Origin: Actinomadura litoris
GTDB taxonomy: Bacteria; Actinomycetota; Actinomycetes; Streptosporangiales; Streptosporangiaceae
Direction: 5' to 3'
Length of the DNA stretch: 64,000 bases
Assembly (NCBI RefSeq): GCF_009733595.1
Contig: NZ_WOFH01000008.1
Location: 310,001-374,000, forward strand
Shown here: one piece after another, positions 17,355 through 25,077 of the stretch
Position numbering within the stretch: position 1 is the first letter of the stretch
How the letters are laid out: every line of letters starts with the position of its first letter
Translations under genes and position numbers: made by a program
Notes under the pieces: model-generated
Database searches by the model: none
The model's input: only the letters and a program-made list of their open reading frames with translations
Told to the model about the DNA's origin: nothing

Positions 17355-17942
17355 TCACCCCGGAATGGTCACGGACGTGTGTCGTGCAGGCGCCACGGTG
17401 CGCGAGGAGCGGTCGAGACGTCCACCGCGACGGCGCACGTGGTAGGCGGCGGTCAGCGCGAGCAGGATCAGGCCCCATGCGGCGATCGGGGTGATGGCGG
17501 TCTTGGCCAGCGCCTCCCACCAGATGTTCTCGTAGTGGGCTCCCTCGGGCACTCCGAACCAGGTGAGGCGCATCATCACCGTCACCAAGGTCATCGCCAG
17601 CGCCCCGACCGTGGCGGGGACGATCACCAGCATCGGCGGGACGCGCCTGGCGCCAACGATCGGGGCCCAGGAGGGAGAGACCTCGCCCCACCGGCTGACC
17701 AGGCCGATCGCCGCCAGCGCGGCGACCTCGGTCAGGATGCTGAGCCCGAAGACGTACGGGATGGAGATCGCCAGACCGGGCATGTGCCTCTCGCCGACCT
17801 GCCCCATCTCGAAGTGGAACGCGAACGGCAGCCGCCACAGGCACGACGGCAGCAGCACCAACGGGAGCACGTAGGCCAGCTGCACCGCCCAGCGAGGGGC
17901 CGGCCGTTCGGTGTCACTGATGGCCGGAACCTTGATCGTCAT
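17355..17942 (-). CDS. Integral membrane protein of unknown function
   Basis: A 195-residue protein with about five hydrophobic segments: WAVQLAYVLPLVLLPSCLW, a second around YVFGLSILTEVAALAAIGLV, then PPMLVIVPATVGALAMTLVT and TAITPIAAWGLILLALTAAY, ending in a basic tail HVRRRGGRLDRSS. The pattern (PRWAV..LPSCLWR, GARRVPP, PIAAWG) matches a family of uncharacterised actinobacterial membrane proteins. No transport or catalytic motif is visible. Start chosen at ATG 17942; GTG 17960 would add six residues, and neither has a strong ribosome site. Confidence 0.72.
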   Translation of the reverse strand: MTIKVPAISDTERPAPRWAVQLAYVLPLVLLPSCLWRLPFAFHFEMGQVGERHMPGLAISIPYVFGLSILTEVAALAAIGLVSRWGEVSPSWAPIVGARRVPPMLVIVPATVGALAMTLVTVMMRLTWFGVPEGAHYENIWWEALAKTAITPIAAWGLILLALTAAYHVRRRGGRLDRSSRTVAPARHTSVTIPG

Positions 17943-18175
17943 GCGCTCAGGTTGTCTCACCTGAGAGGACCGAAGATCGCCCGCGATAGTGAACCGGCTC
18001 CGTCACGCTCAATGCCATTCCAGCGGGTTCAGGCGGCGATGCCGAGATCGGATGTGCAGCAGAAGATCGCCGCCGCCGCGCCGTCGCACCGGCCCCGCTC
18101 GCGTGGACCAACCGCCCTAACGGACTGGACGGTCAATGGCAGTTGCCTTCCCGATGACACGGGGGCACTCGGAGC

Positions 18176-18714
18176 TTAGCCGCGTTCACCTGCGTTGTTT
18201 GATGGCGCCCACCATGAACGTCCCATCCAGGAGGCTGGGGGTAAAAGGCGATGCTGGTGATCTGTTCGACCAGCGCGGACACACGCGCGATCCTGGTGAT
18301 GGTTCCAGAGCTCCTGCCACACCGCGTCCTCCAGGCCGTCCAAGCTTTGCGTGCGCATTCCGACCTCTCGCATCGCCTGGTTGATCCGGTCCGGATCGTT
18401 GCCCCCAGCGGCGGCCCAGCGAATGTGGCGTGAAGCCGGTGATCGCTTCACCGTCGACCGCGTATACGAAGCCGTCCTCGGCATAGTCGTGACGAGAGAC
18501 CGCCACCATCTCGCATCCCCTGGAGAGCGAGGGAAAGTATTTGTACAGGACGGCGTCCCGGCCCAGGAGCTCAACGGCCATGCTCCAGGCAGCGATCTGA
18601 CGCGCTCCCACGTACCCGCTACCGGAGCCGCCCCGGGTCTTCATGGTGAAGTCCCCGACGGCCTCCCCCAATTCCTCGAAGGACATCTCCGCAACAGCCG
18701 CCCGCTCCGAGCCG
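18176..18714 (-). pseudogene. DUF6461-like gene broken by two frameshifts
   Basis: Reading on the minus strand: MSFEELGEAVGDFTMKTRGG, WSMAVELLGRDAVLYKYFPS and FVYAVDGEAITGFTPHSLGR are in one frame; after removing one base of the five-base C run near 18412-18416 the next frame continues NDPDRINQAMREVGMRTQSL and AVWQELWNH; a further shift near 18295 gives ARVSALVEQITSIAFYPQPP. The pattern (self-describing day/visual fields, VDGEAITGF, PDRINQAMREVG) matches DUF6461, a common actinobacterial family of unknown function. The intact product would be about 180 residues. Start limit is uncertain. Confidence 0.6.
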
Positions 18715-18804
18715 AACCGGCCCAGGAACCTCCGCAGGCGCAGCCGGTATCGGCGAGGTGCGGTGGGTGGCCCCCAGCAGTTCCGGAAAACGTGGAGCGC
18801 CTCA

Positions 18805-18860
18805 CGGCCACCATCCTTGTCTTCGAAGCAATCGCGCGATGAGGACAAGGATGGTGGCCG
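18805..18860. repeat. Long perfect inverted repeat (hairpin)
   Basis: Arms of 17 bases, CGGCCACCATCCTTGTC (18805-18821) and GACAAGGATGGTGGCCG (18844-18860), are perfect complements around a 22-base loop that can pair two more bases at its base. It lies between two minus-strand genes, downstream of the NTF2-like gene, so it could be its terminator. No T run follows. Confidence 0.65.
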
Positions 18861-18914
18861 CATCATGAGGAGCGTGGACCTAAGGTCGGTCCCGCTCGCC
18901 GTGACCTGTGTGAC

Positions 18915-19328
18915 TCACTGCGCGGGTGCCAGCACCGGGCTGTTGTGGTAGGCGGCGATCAGCCATCGGCCGTCCCGCTTCTCCATGACCCAGGTCGCGT
19001 TCACCTTGCGCGCGTCCTCGGGAATTTCGGGGTCGCCGGGGAATCGAATGGCGGCCTGGCTGATGACGATCGCGGCGTCCCTCCCCACGAAGCGGATGCT
19101 GAGCTGCTTGTTGTAGGTCGAGCTGCCCTTCAGCGGTCCCGCGAAGCCCAGGGCCATGTTCTGACGGATCACCTCACGGCTGTCGCGGAACGAGCCGGGC
19201 ATGATGGCGGTCGCGTCCGCGGTGTAGTCGGCGACCATGCCCTCGGCATCGCCGGCGGCCCAGGCCTCATAGGAATCGGCCAGCACGGCCTGGATCGCGG
19301 CCTCGTCCTCCACACGACTATTCGACAT
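18915..19328 (-). CDS. SnoaL/NTF2-like domain protein (SgcJ family)
   Basis: A 137-residue cone-fold protein. The N-terminal helices EAAIQAVLADSYEAWAAGDA and the DYTADATAIMPGSFRDSREV segment, followed by the strand pair around INATWVMEKRDGRWLIAAYH-like sequence (here VNATWVMEKRDGRWLIAAYH), are diagnostic of the SnoaL-like/SgcJ group. Members are found as small oxidoreductases, hydrolases or ligand binders; no specific reaction is implied. The ATG is preceded by AAGGAG about eight bases upstream. Stop followed by the hairpin 18805-18860. Confidence 0.85.
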   Translation of the reverse strand: MSNSRVEDEAAIQAVLADSYEAWAAGDAEGMVADYTADATAIMPGSFRDSREVIRQNMALGFAGPLKGSSTYNKQLSIRFVGRDAAIVISQAAIRFPGDPEIPEDARKVNATWVMEKRDGRWLIAAYHNSPVLAPAQ

Positions 19329-19608
19329 CGGAATGCTCCTTTGTGATCGGCTCGTCCGGGGGGTTCCAGCGAGCTCGGCAGTACATACCGGCGGCGAGGC
19401 CCGAACTCATCGCGCCGGCAGCCAGAGCGTCACGACGCCCAGCGCGAGGCGTTCGTCTGATCTGCGTTAGAGGAGTGTGGAAGGCCGTTGCGGCCTGATC
19501 GGGGGGCTGCTGCGGCGCCGCTGAGCGAGGGCCGGGGGCTACGCGTCCGAGCGGGCATGGGCGGCAAAGCAGCGGAACGGCGGCCGGTGCGACTGGTGCC
19601 GGTGTGGG

Positions 19609-19949
19609 GTGGCGCTGGCGGGCACGTTCACCGTCGCCGTGGCGGTGGCCGCATGCGCGTTGTGGCTGGGCCTGGGCCTGCTGGACGTGCACGGGATCAA
19701 GCGCGAGCGGCAGCTTGATTCCAAGGTGCGACCGCTTCACCGCCGCCGTCGCCCAACTCGGCGCCCCCTCCCCCGCCGTCCGACTGGGCGGGGTGCACGC
19801 CCTGGCCGGGGACGCCCTCTCCCGCCAACTCCGCCAGACATGCATCGACGTGCTGTGCGCCTACCGCCTCCTTCCAAGGGGCCCGGTTCAAGGGCGGCAT
19901 GATCACTTTCGCGCTTCCCCGGTTCGAGGGCACCGCCATCGACTTCTGA
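19609..19949 (+). pseudogene. Remnant of a membrane-anchored pentapeptide-type protein
   Basis: Three plus-strand frames in order resemble one actinobacterial protein type: a membrane span (FTVAVAVAACALWLGLGLLD), then RFTAAVAQLGAPSPAVRLGG and RQTCIDVLCAYRLL, then the pentapeptide-like ending ARFKGGMITFALPRFEGTAI-DF and stop TGA at 19947-19949. In intact members the AVRLAGVYAMA and CIDVLCAYLR blocks are followed by a long series of pentapeptide-like strands, here mostly deleted. Two frame changes plus the missing middle show it is decayed. Function unknown. Confidence 0.55.
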
Positions 19950-20225
19950 CGACCCGGGGGTTTGCCGGACGACATGGCCGATCACCTGTCGTAGAACAAT
20001 CGGATTTGAGGTTGCCAAGCGGGTCGGGATCGTCTTCGGACGCGAACCGGCCCGGGAGGAGGATCGGCCCGGAATTTGGCGGTGGCGAGGGTGCGGTCGG
20101 AGGGCACGGCTTAGAGGCTGCCGGTAGGAGGGACGGCGGGACCGGATGCGGCGCTCGGAGGAGCGTGTTCTGAGCGCCGCATCCGGCTTCTCGGTGCCAG
20201 AGCAGCGGCCTTCAGGCCGTCTCGG

Positions 20226-20777
20226 TCACCGCGCGCCGCCGGCTTGCCATGACTGCGCCGCCGGTCCCTTGGTCATGTCGGTGAAGTAGCTGTCGTGGTG
20301 GACGAAGAAGGCGAGCCGTTCCTCGTCGCTCATGCCGGCGAGATGGCCGACTCCTTCGAAGTAGCCTTCCCGCGCCGCGCCGGGGGTGAACAGCATCAGG
20401 AAGTCGACCGGCTCGCCGGACTGGTTGCCGAAGGAGTGCAGGCCGCCCGGCGGCACGTGGAAGAAGTCACCCGCTGACGCGTCGAACCATCGTCGGCCGT
20501 CGTAGACCCGCAGGGTGCCCGTCACGACGTAGAACGATTCGGTCACCGTTTTGTGGAAGTGGGTGCTCGTGCCGGCGGCCTCCGGGCCCATGCGGACCCG
20601 GTAGAGGCCGAATTCTCCGCCGGTCGATGCCTTGGTGGCGAGATAGTCGGTCCGCCCGCCGGAAGGTGTGGTGAGGTCGGCGGGGGTCTCGGCGGAGCGG
20701 AAACGTGCGCTGATCTCACCGTGGTCTCGGTTATAGCGAGTGGGCGGGTAGTCGCTGTCCAGCCAGGACAATGTCAT
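20226..20777 (-). CDS. Cupin-domain protein
   Basis: A 183-residue protein with a single cupin barrel. Motif 1 is seen as GTSTHFHKTVTESFYVVTGT, giving the metal ligands His-x-His and Glu; motif 2 as DFFHVPPGGLHSFGN with the last His ligand. The C-terminal extension (EGYFEGVGHLAGMSDEERLA) is usual in quercetinase-like and unknown cupins. It probably binds a divalent metal in the cytoplasm; substrate unknown. Start: the ATG at 20777 directly abuts AAGGAG, leaving no spacing, whereas TTG two codons downstream (20771) has ideal six-base spacing, so translation may begin there (M-SWLDSDYPP). It is downstream of the NTF2-like gene on the same strand, 10 bases away, so the two form an operon. Confidence 0.85.
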   Translation of the reverse strand: MTLSWLDSDYPPTRYNRDHGEISARFRSAETPADLTTPSGGRTDYLATKASTGGEFGLYRVRMGPEAAGTSTHFHKTVTESFYVVTGTLRVYDGRRWFDASAGDFFHVPPGGLHSFGNQSGEPVDFLMLFTPGAAREGYFEGVGHLAGMSDEERLAFFVHHDSYFTDMTKGPAAQSWQAGGAR

Positions 20778-20787
20778 CTCCTTGCAT

Positions 20788-21108
20788 TCAGGGTCGATCG
20801 TGCGGGGACCTGTTCAGGCCTCGGCGCGGGATGGTCGGCTCGCCGGCGCCGGGAGGGGCGATAGGGGCGTTGCCGGGCACGACGATGTGCTCGTCGGTTT
20901 CGGTGAACCGGGCCGGTTCGTAGGTGGCAGCGGCGCGTTCGGCGAGCTTGCCGAACATCCCCCGCACGCCTGGTAAGTGCCGCGCCAGGGCACCGCCGCC
21001 GACTGCCGGGAGACGACGTCGGGGGTTGAGTGACTCGATGAACCGGTCGAGGTCGCTGTCAGTGAGTGCCTGGTGGACGGCTCGTACCGCCTCCATGTTG
21101 CGGGACAT
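20788..21108 (-). CDS. NTF2-like (SnoaL) protein, probably carrying two compensating frameshifts
   Basis: The frame starts well (MSRNMEAVRAVHQALTDSDLDRFIESLN), typical of SnoaL-like proteins, and later has MFGKLAERAAATYEPARFTE. Between them the printed frame is Arg/Gly-rich, but the neighbouring frame reads PDVVSRQSAAVPWRGTYQAC, exactly what the family shows at this place. The switches occur at five-base runs, 21021-21025 and 20959-20963. The C-terminus after FTETDEHIVVPGN is also shorter than normal and ends in Pro/Arg-rich sequence. So the gene is either damaged or misread. It is the first gene after the divergent MarR operator and shares a likely operon with the cupin gene. Confidence 0.6.
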   Translation of the reverse strand: MSRNMEAVRAVHQALTDSDLDRFIESLNPRRRLPAVGGGALARHLPGVRGMFGKLAERAAATYEPARFTETDEHIVVPGNAPIAPPGAGEPTIPRRGLNRSPHDRP

Positions 21109-21125
21109 GGGCGCCTTCTCTCATA

Positions 21126-21154
21126 TCTCTTCCTGGTAAGATACCAATAAGAGA
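21126..21154. promoter_or_regulatory. Interrupted palindrome in a divergent promoter, probable MarR operator
   Basis: A dyad centred on 21140: inner arms TGGTA/TACCA around AGA (21134-21146) and outer arms TCTCTT (21126-21131) and AAGAGA (21149-21154), with only the two-base steps between inner and outer arms unmatched. It sits in the 65-base gap between the divergent NTF2-like (start 21108) and MarR (start 21174) genes. Confidence 0.75.
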
Positions 21155-21173
21155 CTAGCAAGAGGGGCGCGGG

Positions 21174-21674
21174 ATGAGTGACGCGGTGGACGCGGTGATG
21201 GACGCTTGGCGCCGGGAGCGCCCCGATGTGGACGTCTGGCCGGTCGGGGTGGTGGGCCGAGTCCAACGGCTGGCCCGGCTGCTGGAGGCGGAGCTCCAGG
21301 GCTTCTTCCGCCGGTACGGCCTGGATATCAGCGAGGCCGACGTCCTGACCACGCTCCGGCGTTCGGGCGAACCCTACGACCTGACCCCCGGCCAGCTCGT
21401 CAAGGCGTCCATGGTCACCTCGGGCGCCATCACCAAGCGCATCGACCGCATGGTGGCCAAGGACCTCGTCAAGCGGGTCCCCGACGCCGTCGACCGCCGT
21501 ACGGTGCGGATCCGGCTCACCCCGCACGGCCGCCAGACCATTGATGACCTGTTCGCCCTGCACATCGCCAACGAAACACGCCTGCTCCAGGCCCTCGACC
21601 GCGACCAGGCGGACGGCCTGGCCGACGCGCTGCGCATCTTGCTGCGGTCGCTCGGCGACACCTCCCTCACCTGA
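21174..21674 (+). CDS. MarR-family transcriptional regulator
   Basis: A 166-residue MarR-type winged-helix repressor. The N-terminal dimer helix (WPVGVVGRVQRLARLLEAEL) is followed by the DNA-binding part: GLDISEADVLTTLRRSGEP, LTPGQLVKASMVTSGAITKR, IDRMVAKDLVKRVPDAVDRR and the wing TVRIRLTPHGRQTID. The C-terminal helices close the dimer. These repressors respond to phenolic or oxidised ligands. It is divergent from the NTF2-like/cupin pair, and the dyad at 21126-21154 is its likely site. Start ATG has AGAGGGG upstream. Confidence 0.92.
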   Translation: MSDAVDAVMDAWRRERPDVDVWPVGVVGRVQRLARLLEAELQGFFRRYGLDISEADVLTTLRRSGEPYDLTPGQLVKASMVTSGAITKRIDRMVAKDLVKRVPDAVDRRTVRIRLTPHGRQTIDDLFALHIANETRLLQALDRDQADGLADALRILLRSLGDTSLT

Positions 21675-21896
21675 GAATGCGCAGGTTCGTACTGGGGGGG
21701 TGGACAGCAGGGGCCGACTTCGTCGATGTCAATGGGCGAAGTCGCTTGCACGATTGTCGGTGTCGGCGCGCCCCGGATCGATCCGGGGTGGCGGACGCGG
21801 TTGGGCGGCATCGGGGATCTGCTGCCACAGGTCGGCTCGGGAAGCAGCGATCATGAGATGGTGGCGTGCCCTCGACAACGATCACGGAGGTTCCCG
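21675..21896. other. Intergenic region with a perfect 18-base palindrome
   Basis: Contains the perfect palindrome CCCCGGATCGATCCGGGG at 21771-21788 and the shorter inverted pair CGACTTCG/CGAAGTCG at 21715-21722 and 21737-21744. Both could form hairpins, probably terminating the MarR transcript before the reductase gene. No gene is supported here. Confidence 0.5.
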
Positions 21897-22811
21897 ATGC
21901 GCGCATTGATCCACGACCCGGACGCACCCCAGGGCCTTCGGCTCGGCGAGGCCGCCGACCCGCGGCCGGAGCCGGGGCAGGCGGTGGTCGAGGTCCGCGC
22001 GGTGTCGTTGAACTTCGGCGAGGTCGCCGACCTGGCCCAGCGCACCGAACCGGGTGGCGTCTCGGGCTGGGACGCGGCGGGCGTCGTCGTCGAGGCGGCG
22101 GCGGACGGCTCGGGCCCGGAGGCCGGAAGGCGCGTTGTCACCTGGGGCCCGGCCGGCGCCTGGGCGCGGTTGCGCGCGGTGGACACCGCCAAGCTCGTGG
22201 CGGTGCCTGACACCGTCGACCTCGGCGTCGCGAGTGCGCTGCCGGTGGCCGGAGTGTCCGCCCTTCAGGCGTTGCGCGGTCTCGGCCCGGTCATCGGCCG
22301 GCGGATTCTGGTCACCGGCGCGTCCGGCGGTGTCGGCCGGTACGCGGTCCAGCTCGGCGCCCTGGCGGGGGCTCACGTCGTCGCCGCCGTGGGCAGCCCG
22401 GAGCGCGGAGCCGGGTTGACCGAGCTGGGCGCCGCCGAGGTCGTCGTGGGGCTCGACAACGTGACAGAGCCGGTCTTCGGAGTACTGGAGAACGTCGGCG
22501 GCGCCCTGCTGGCCCAGGCGTACGGGCTGCTGGCCGACGGCGGCATCGTCCAGTCCATCGGGCACGCGTCCGGCGGGTCGACCACGATCGACTTCGAGGC
22601 CGCCCGGCACCTGGGCAGCGGGCTGCGCATCGAGGCGTACCGGCTCGACTGGGCGTTCGCCCCGGACCTCGCCTATCTCCTCCGGCTGCTGGACCAGGGG
22701 CGGCTCGACCCGCAGATCGGCTGGCGCGGCTCCTGGGACCGGGTGGCCGAGGCGGCGGCGGCACTTCTGGAGCGCCGGATCCGCGGCAAGGCCGTGCTCG
22801 ACGTCACGTGA
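21897..22811 (+). CDS. Zinc-independent quinone oxidoreductase-like alcohol dehydrogenase (MDR family)
   Basis: A 304-residue medium-chain dehydrogenase/reductase without zinc ligands. The N-terminal GroES-like part has VVEVRAVSLNFGEVADLAQR, and GWDAAGVVVEAAADG; the Rossmann part has the nucleotide motif ILVTGASGGVGRYAVQLGAL. The usual catalytic Cys/His zinc ligands are absent, as in quinone reductase-like members, which reduce quinones or enones with NADPH. GGAGG at 21886-21890 fixes the ATG at 21897. Monocistronic by position; no regulator is adjacent except the upstream MarR gene on the same strand. Confidence 0.87.
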   Translation: MRALIHDPDAPQGLRLGEAADPRPEPGQAVVEVRAVSLNFGEVADLAQRTEPGGVSGWDAAGVVVEAAADGSGPEAGRRVVTWGPAGAWARLRAVDTAKLVAVPDTVDLGVASALPVAGVSALQALRGLGPVIGRRILVTGASGGVGRYAVQLGALAGAHVVAAVGSPERGAGLTELGAAEVVVGLDNVTEPVFGVLENVGGALLAQAYGLLADGGIVQSIGHASGGSTTIDFEAARHLGSGLRIEAYRLDWAFAPDLAYLLRLLDQGRLDPQIGWRGSWDRVAEAAAALLERRIRGKAVLDVT

Positions 22812-23027
22812 CCGGTTCGATGCCGGTACACCGCAACGCAGGTCTTCAACATCTCCCTCATGACGCACTGAAAGTGAGAGGCCGTCGGCTTCAAGGTCCG
22901 GAGGGCACCGGCGTCATCCCGCCGCTGTGCACGCGCTTGCCGTCCGCATAGCGCCAGCGCCGAATTCGGGCTTCGGCACAGCGGACTCCGGGCGGCCTCG
23001 GCAGGCCCTCGATGCGGTCCCGGCGGG

Positions 23028-23561
23028 CTAGGGCCGCTCGACCGGGGGCATGAGGGGCGGGCCGTCGGCCTCGCCCGCCGTGACGACCTTGCGGAGCAGG
23101 CCGGCGAGCTGCTCGCGCTCGTCGCCGGTCAGCGGCGCGAGCAGCTCGTGCTCAGCGGCGGCCTGGTCCCCGATGGCGCCCTCCCACGCGGCGTGGCCCT
23201 TGTCGGTGAGCGCGACCAGGAGGCGCCGCCGGTCGGACGGGTCGTGCACGCGGGCGAGGTGCCCCAACCCCTCCAGCCGGTCGAGCCTGCTGGTGAGGGT
23301 GGCGGGGTGGGTGTTCAGCGCCCGGGCGAGCCAGGTGGGCGTGGCGCGGTAGGGCGGCCCGGTGGAGCGGAGCCGCCACAGGATGTCGTACTCCCAGCCC
23401 TTGAGGCGGCGCGCGCCGAGCGCGGCCTCGCGGCGGCGTCGCAGCAGCGCCACCAGCACCTGCATCCGGGTTATCGCGCCCTCGACCTCGGGGTCGAGGT
23501 CCGGCAGTTCCCGGGACCAGTGGGCGATGTGCCGGTCGATCGAGTCCTCCACACGAAACAT
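23028..23561 (-). CDS. MarR-family transcriptional regulator
   Basis: A 177-residue MarR repressor. Visible elements: LKGWEYDILWRLRSTGPPYR, the recognition helix region ATPTWLARALNTHPATLTSR, and the wing LARVHDPSDRRRLLVALTDK with the conserved D-x-R-D/R. The N-terminal helix pair (HIAHWSRELPDLDPEVEGAI) and the C-terminal TGDEREQLAGLLRKV helix form the dimer. It is divergent from the esterase gene at 23608, and its start codon lies inside a perfect dyad (23556-23585) that is its probable operator, which would give tight autorepression together with control of the esterase. Confidence 0.92.
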   Translation of the reverse strand: MFRVEDSIDRHIAHWSRELPDLDPEVEGAITRMQVLVALLRRRREAALGARRLKGWEYDILWRLRSTGPPYRATPTWLARALNTHPATLTSRLDRLEGLGHLARVHDPSDRRRLLVALTDKGHAAWEGAIGDQAAAEHELLAPLTGDEREQLAGLLRKVVTAGEADGPPLMPPVERP

Positions 23562-23585
23562 ACTATCCTCTCAGATAGTATGTTT
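23556..23585. promoter_or_regulatory. Perfect 12-base dyad overlapping the marR start, probable operator
   Basis: Arms AAACATACTATC (23556-23567) and GATAGTATGTTT (23574-23585) are perfect complements with a six-base spacer. The site covers the start codon of the minus-strand MarR gene (23559-23561) and lies 22 bases before the esterase start on the other strand, so one bound dimer could block both genes. Confidence 0.85.
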
Positions 23586-23607
23586 TCGTAATAACTGAGA
23601 GCGAGGG

Positions 23608-24645
23608 ATGCCCATGCCCCTGTGGCCCTCCGACTTCGCCGGTCGGATCGACGAACGCACCATCGACAGCCGGCTGCTGCGCGGCAACCCCTTGGGCGAC
23701 CCGCACCGCAGGCCGGTGTGGGTGTACACACCCCCCGGCTACGACGACGAACCCGAGCGCCGCTACCCGTCCGTCTACATGCTGCTCGGATTCACCGGCA
23801 GGCTCTCGGCCTGGAGCAACGAGCCCGGCGCCTTCCGGACGTCGGTGCCGGTCGCCACCGACGCGCTGTTCGCCCGCGGCGAGGCGCCGCCGATGATCCT
23901 GGTGTTCGTGGACGCGTGGACGACCTACGGCGGCAGCCAGTACGTCGACTCCGCCGGAACCGGCCGCTACCACTCCTACCTGTGCGAGGAGGTCGTCCCC
24001 TGGGTCGACGCCCGCTACCGGACGCTCGCCGACCGCGACCACCGGGCGATCGCCGGCAAGTCCAGCGGCGGGCTCGGCGCCATGGTCACCTCGATGCTGC
24101 GCCCCGACCTGTTCGGCGCGTTCGCCACCCACTCGGGGGACGCCCTGTCCGAGGCGCAGTACATCCCGCACTTCCTGCGGGCCGCACGCGACCTGCGCGC
24201 CTACGGCGGTGACATCTTCTCCTGGTGGCAGGACTTCCGCTCCCGCGTCGCCTTCACCAAGCAGGAGGATCCGCGGCTGCTGGAGATCCTGGCGGTGTCG
24301 GCGTGCTTCTCCCCCGACGCCGACGGCACGCCGCTGCTGCCGTTCGACCCCGTCACCGGGGCGCTGCGGCCCGAGGTGTGGGAGCGCTGGCTGCGCTGGG
24401 ACCCCGTCCGGATGGCGCCCGCGCACGCCGAGGCGCTGCGGTCCATGCGCGCGATCTGGATCGACGCGGGAACCCGCGACGAATGGTTCCTCGACCTCGG
24501 CGCGTCGGCCTTCCGCGAAGCGATAGCGCGGGCGGGCGTGCCTGAGGAGACCGTCAGGTTCGAGCTTTTCGAGGCCGGCCACGTCGCCATCGAGTACCGC
24601 CACCCCCAGGCCCTCGCCTGGCTGGCCCACCGCCTCACGCCCTGA
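23608..24645 (+). CDS. Alpha/beta-hydrolase fold esterase (esterase D/Fes-like)
   Basis: A 345-residue cytoplasmic serine hydrolase of the putative esterase family that includes enterochelin esterase and mycolyltransferase-like enzymes. The nucleophile elbow is GKSSGG with Ser152; supporting elements are the oxyanion strand SVYMLLGFTGR, the CEEVVPWVDARYRTLADRDH lead-in, the acid region WIDAGTRDEW, and the catalytic His in FEAGHVAIEYRH. No signal peptide, so an intracellular substrate is expected, for example an ester drug or siderophore; this is unknown. It is divergent from and probably repressed by the MarR protein at 23561. GAGCGAGGG precedes the start; an in-frame ATG two codons later is also possible. 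Confidence 0.85.
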   Translation: MPMPLWPSDFAGRIDERTIDSRLLRGNPLGDPHRRPVWVYTPPGYDDEPERRYPSVYMLLGFTGRLSAWSNEPGAFRTSVPVATDALFARGEAPPMILVFVDAWTTYGGSQYVDSAGTGRYHSYLCEEVVPWVDARYRTLADRDHRAIAGKSSGGLGAMVTSMLRPDLFGAFATHSGDALSEAQYIPHFLRAARDLRAYGGDIFSWWQDFRSRVAFTKQEDPRLLEILAVSACFSPDADGTPLLPFDPVTGALRPEVWERWLRWDPVRMAPAHAEALRSMRAIWIDAGTRDEWFLDLGASAFREAIARAGVPEETVRFELFEAGHVAIEYRHPQALAWLAHRLTP

Positions 24646-24705
24646 GAGCGCCACCGGAGCCGGGATGACCAAAGGACGTCGCCTCACGGGGGCCTGGGGG
24701 ACGGC

Positions 24706-25077
24706 TCACCCGGCGCGGCTGCCGGTGTCCAGCCACCGCACGGCGGTGTCCACGTCGGGTTGCAGGTGGACGCCTCGATCCAGGCCGGTCACGGTGAACA
24801 CGCGGCGGACGCGCTCCTGCAGCCCCGCGGCGACCAGGCTGACGCCGCGGCCGTGCGCGCGGTTGTAGGCGCGGGCGAAGGCGTTCAGGCCGCTGGAGTC
24901 GCAGAACTCCACGCCGGCCATGTCCACGATCACCGCCAGGCCGGTCGCGGTGCTCGCCTGTTCCAGGCACTCGGCCAGCAGCGTGTGGGTGTGGATGTCG
25001 ACCGTGCCGGTGGCGGTGACCAGGGCGTAGCCGCCCAGGGCCGACCGGTGCAGGGTCAGGGTGGACCCGCCGTTCAC
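24706..25077 (-). CDS. STAS-domain anti-sigma factor antagonist
   Basis: A 123-residue SpoIIAA/RsbV-like protein. The phosphorylation loop is DMAGVEFCDSSGLNAFARAY, with the conserved Ser in DSSG that is phosphorylated by a partner kinase/anti-sigma factor; the beginning ALVTATGTVDIHTHTLLAEC and the end GLDRGVHLQPDVDTAVRWL match the fold. It would release a sigma factor by binding its anti-sigma kinase when unphosphorylated. No anti-sigma or sigma gene is next to it, so the partner is encoded elsewhere. GTG start without a strong ribosome site; the true start could be somewhat upstream. Confidence 0.9.
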   Translation of the reverse strand: MNGGSTLTLHRSALGGYALVTATGTVDIHTHTLLAECLEQASTATGLAVIVDMAGVEFCDSSGLNAFARAYNRAHGRGVSLVAAGLQERVRRVFTVTGLDRGVHLQPDVDTAVRWLDTGSRAG

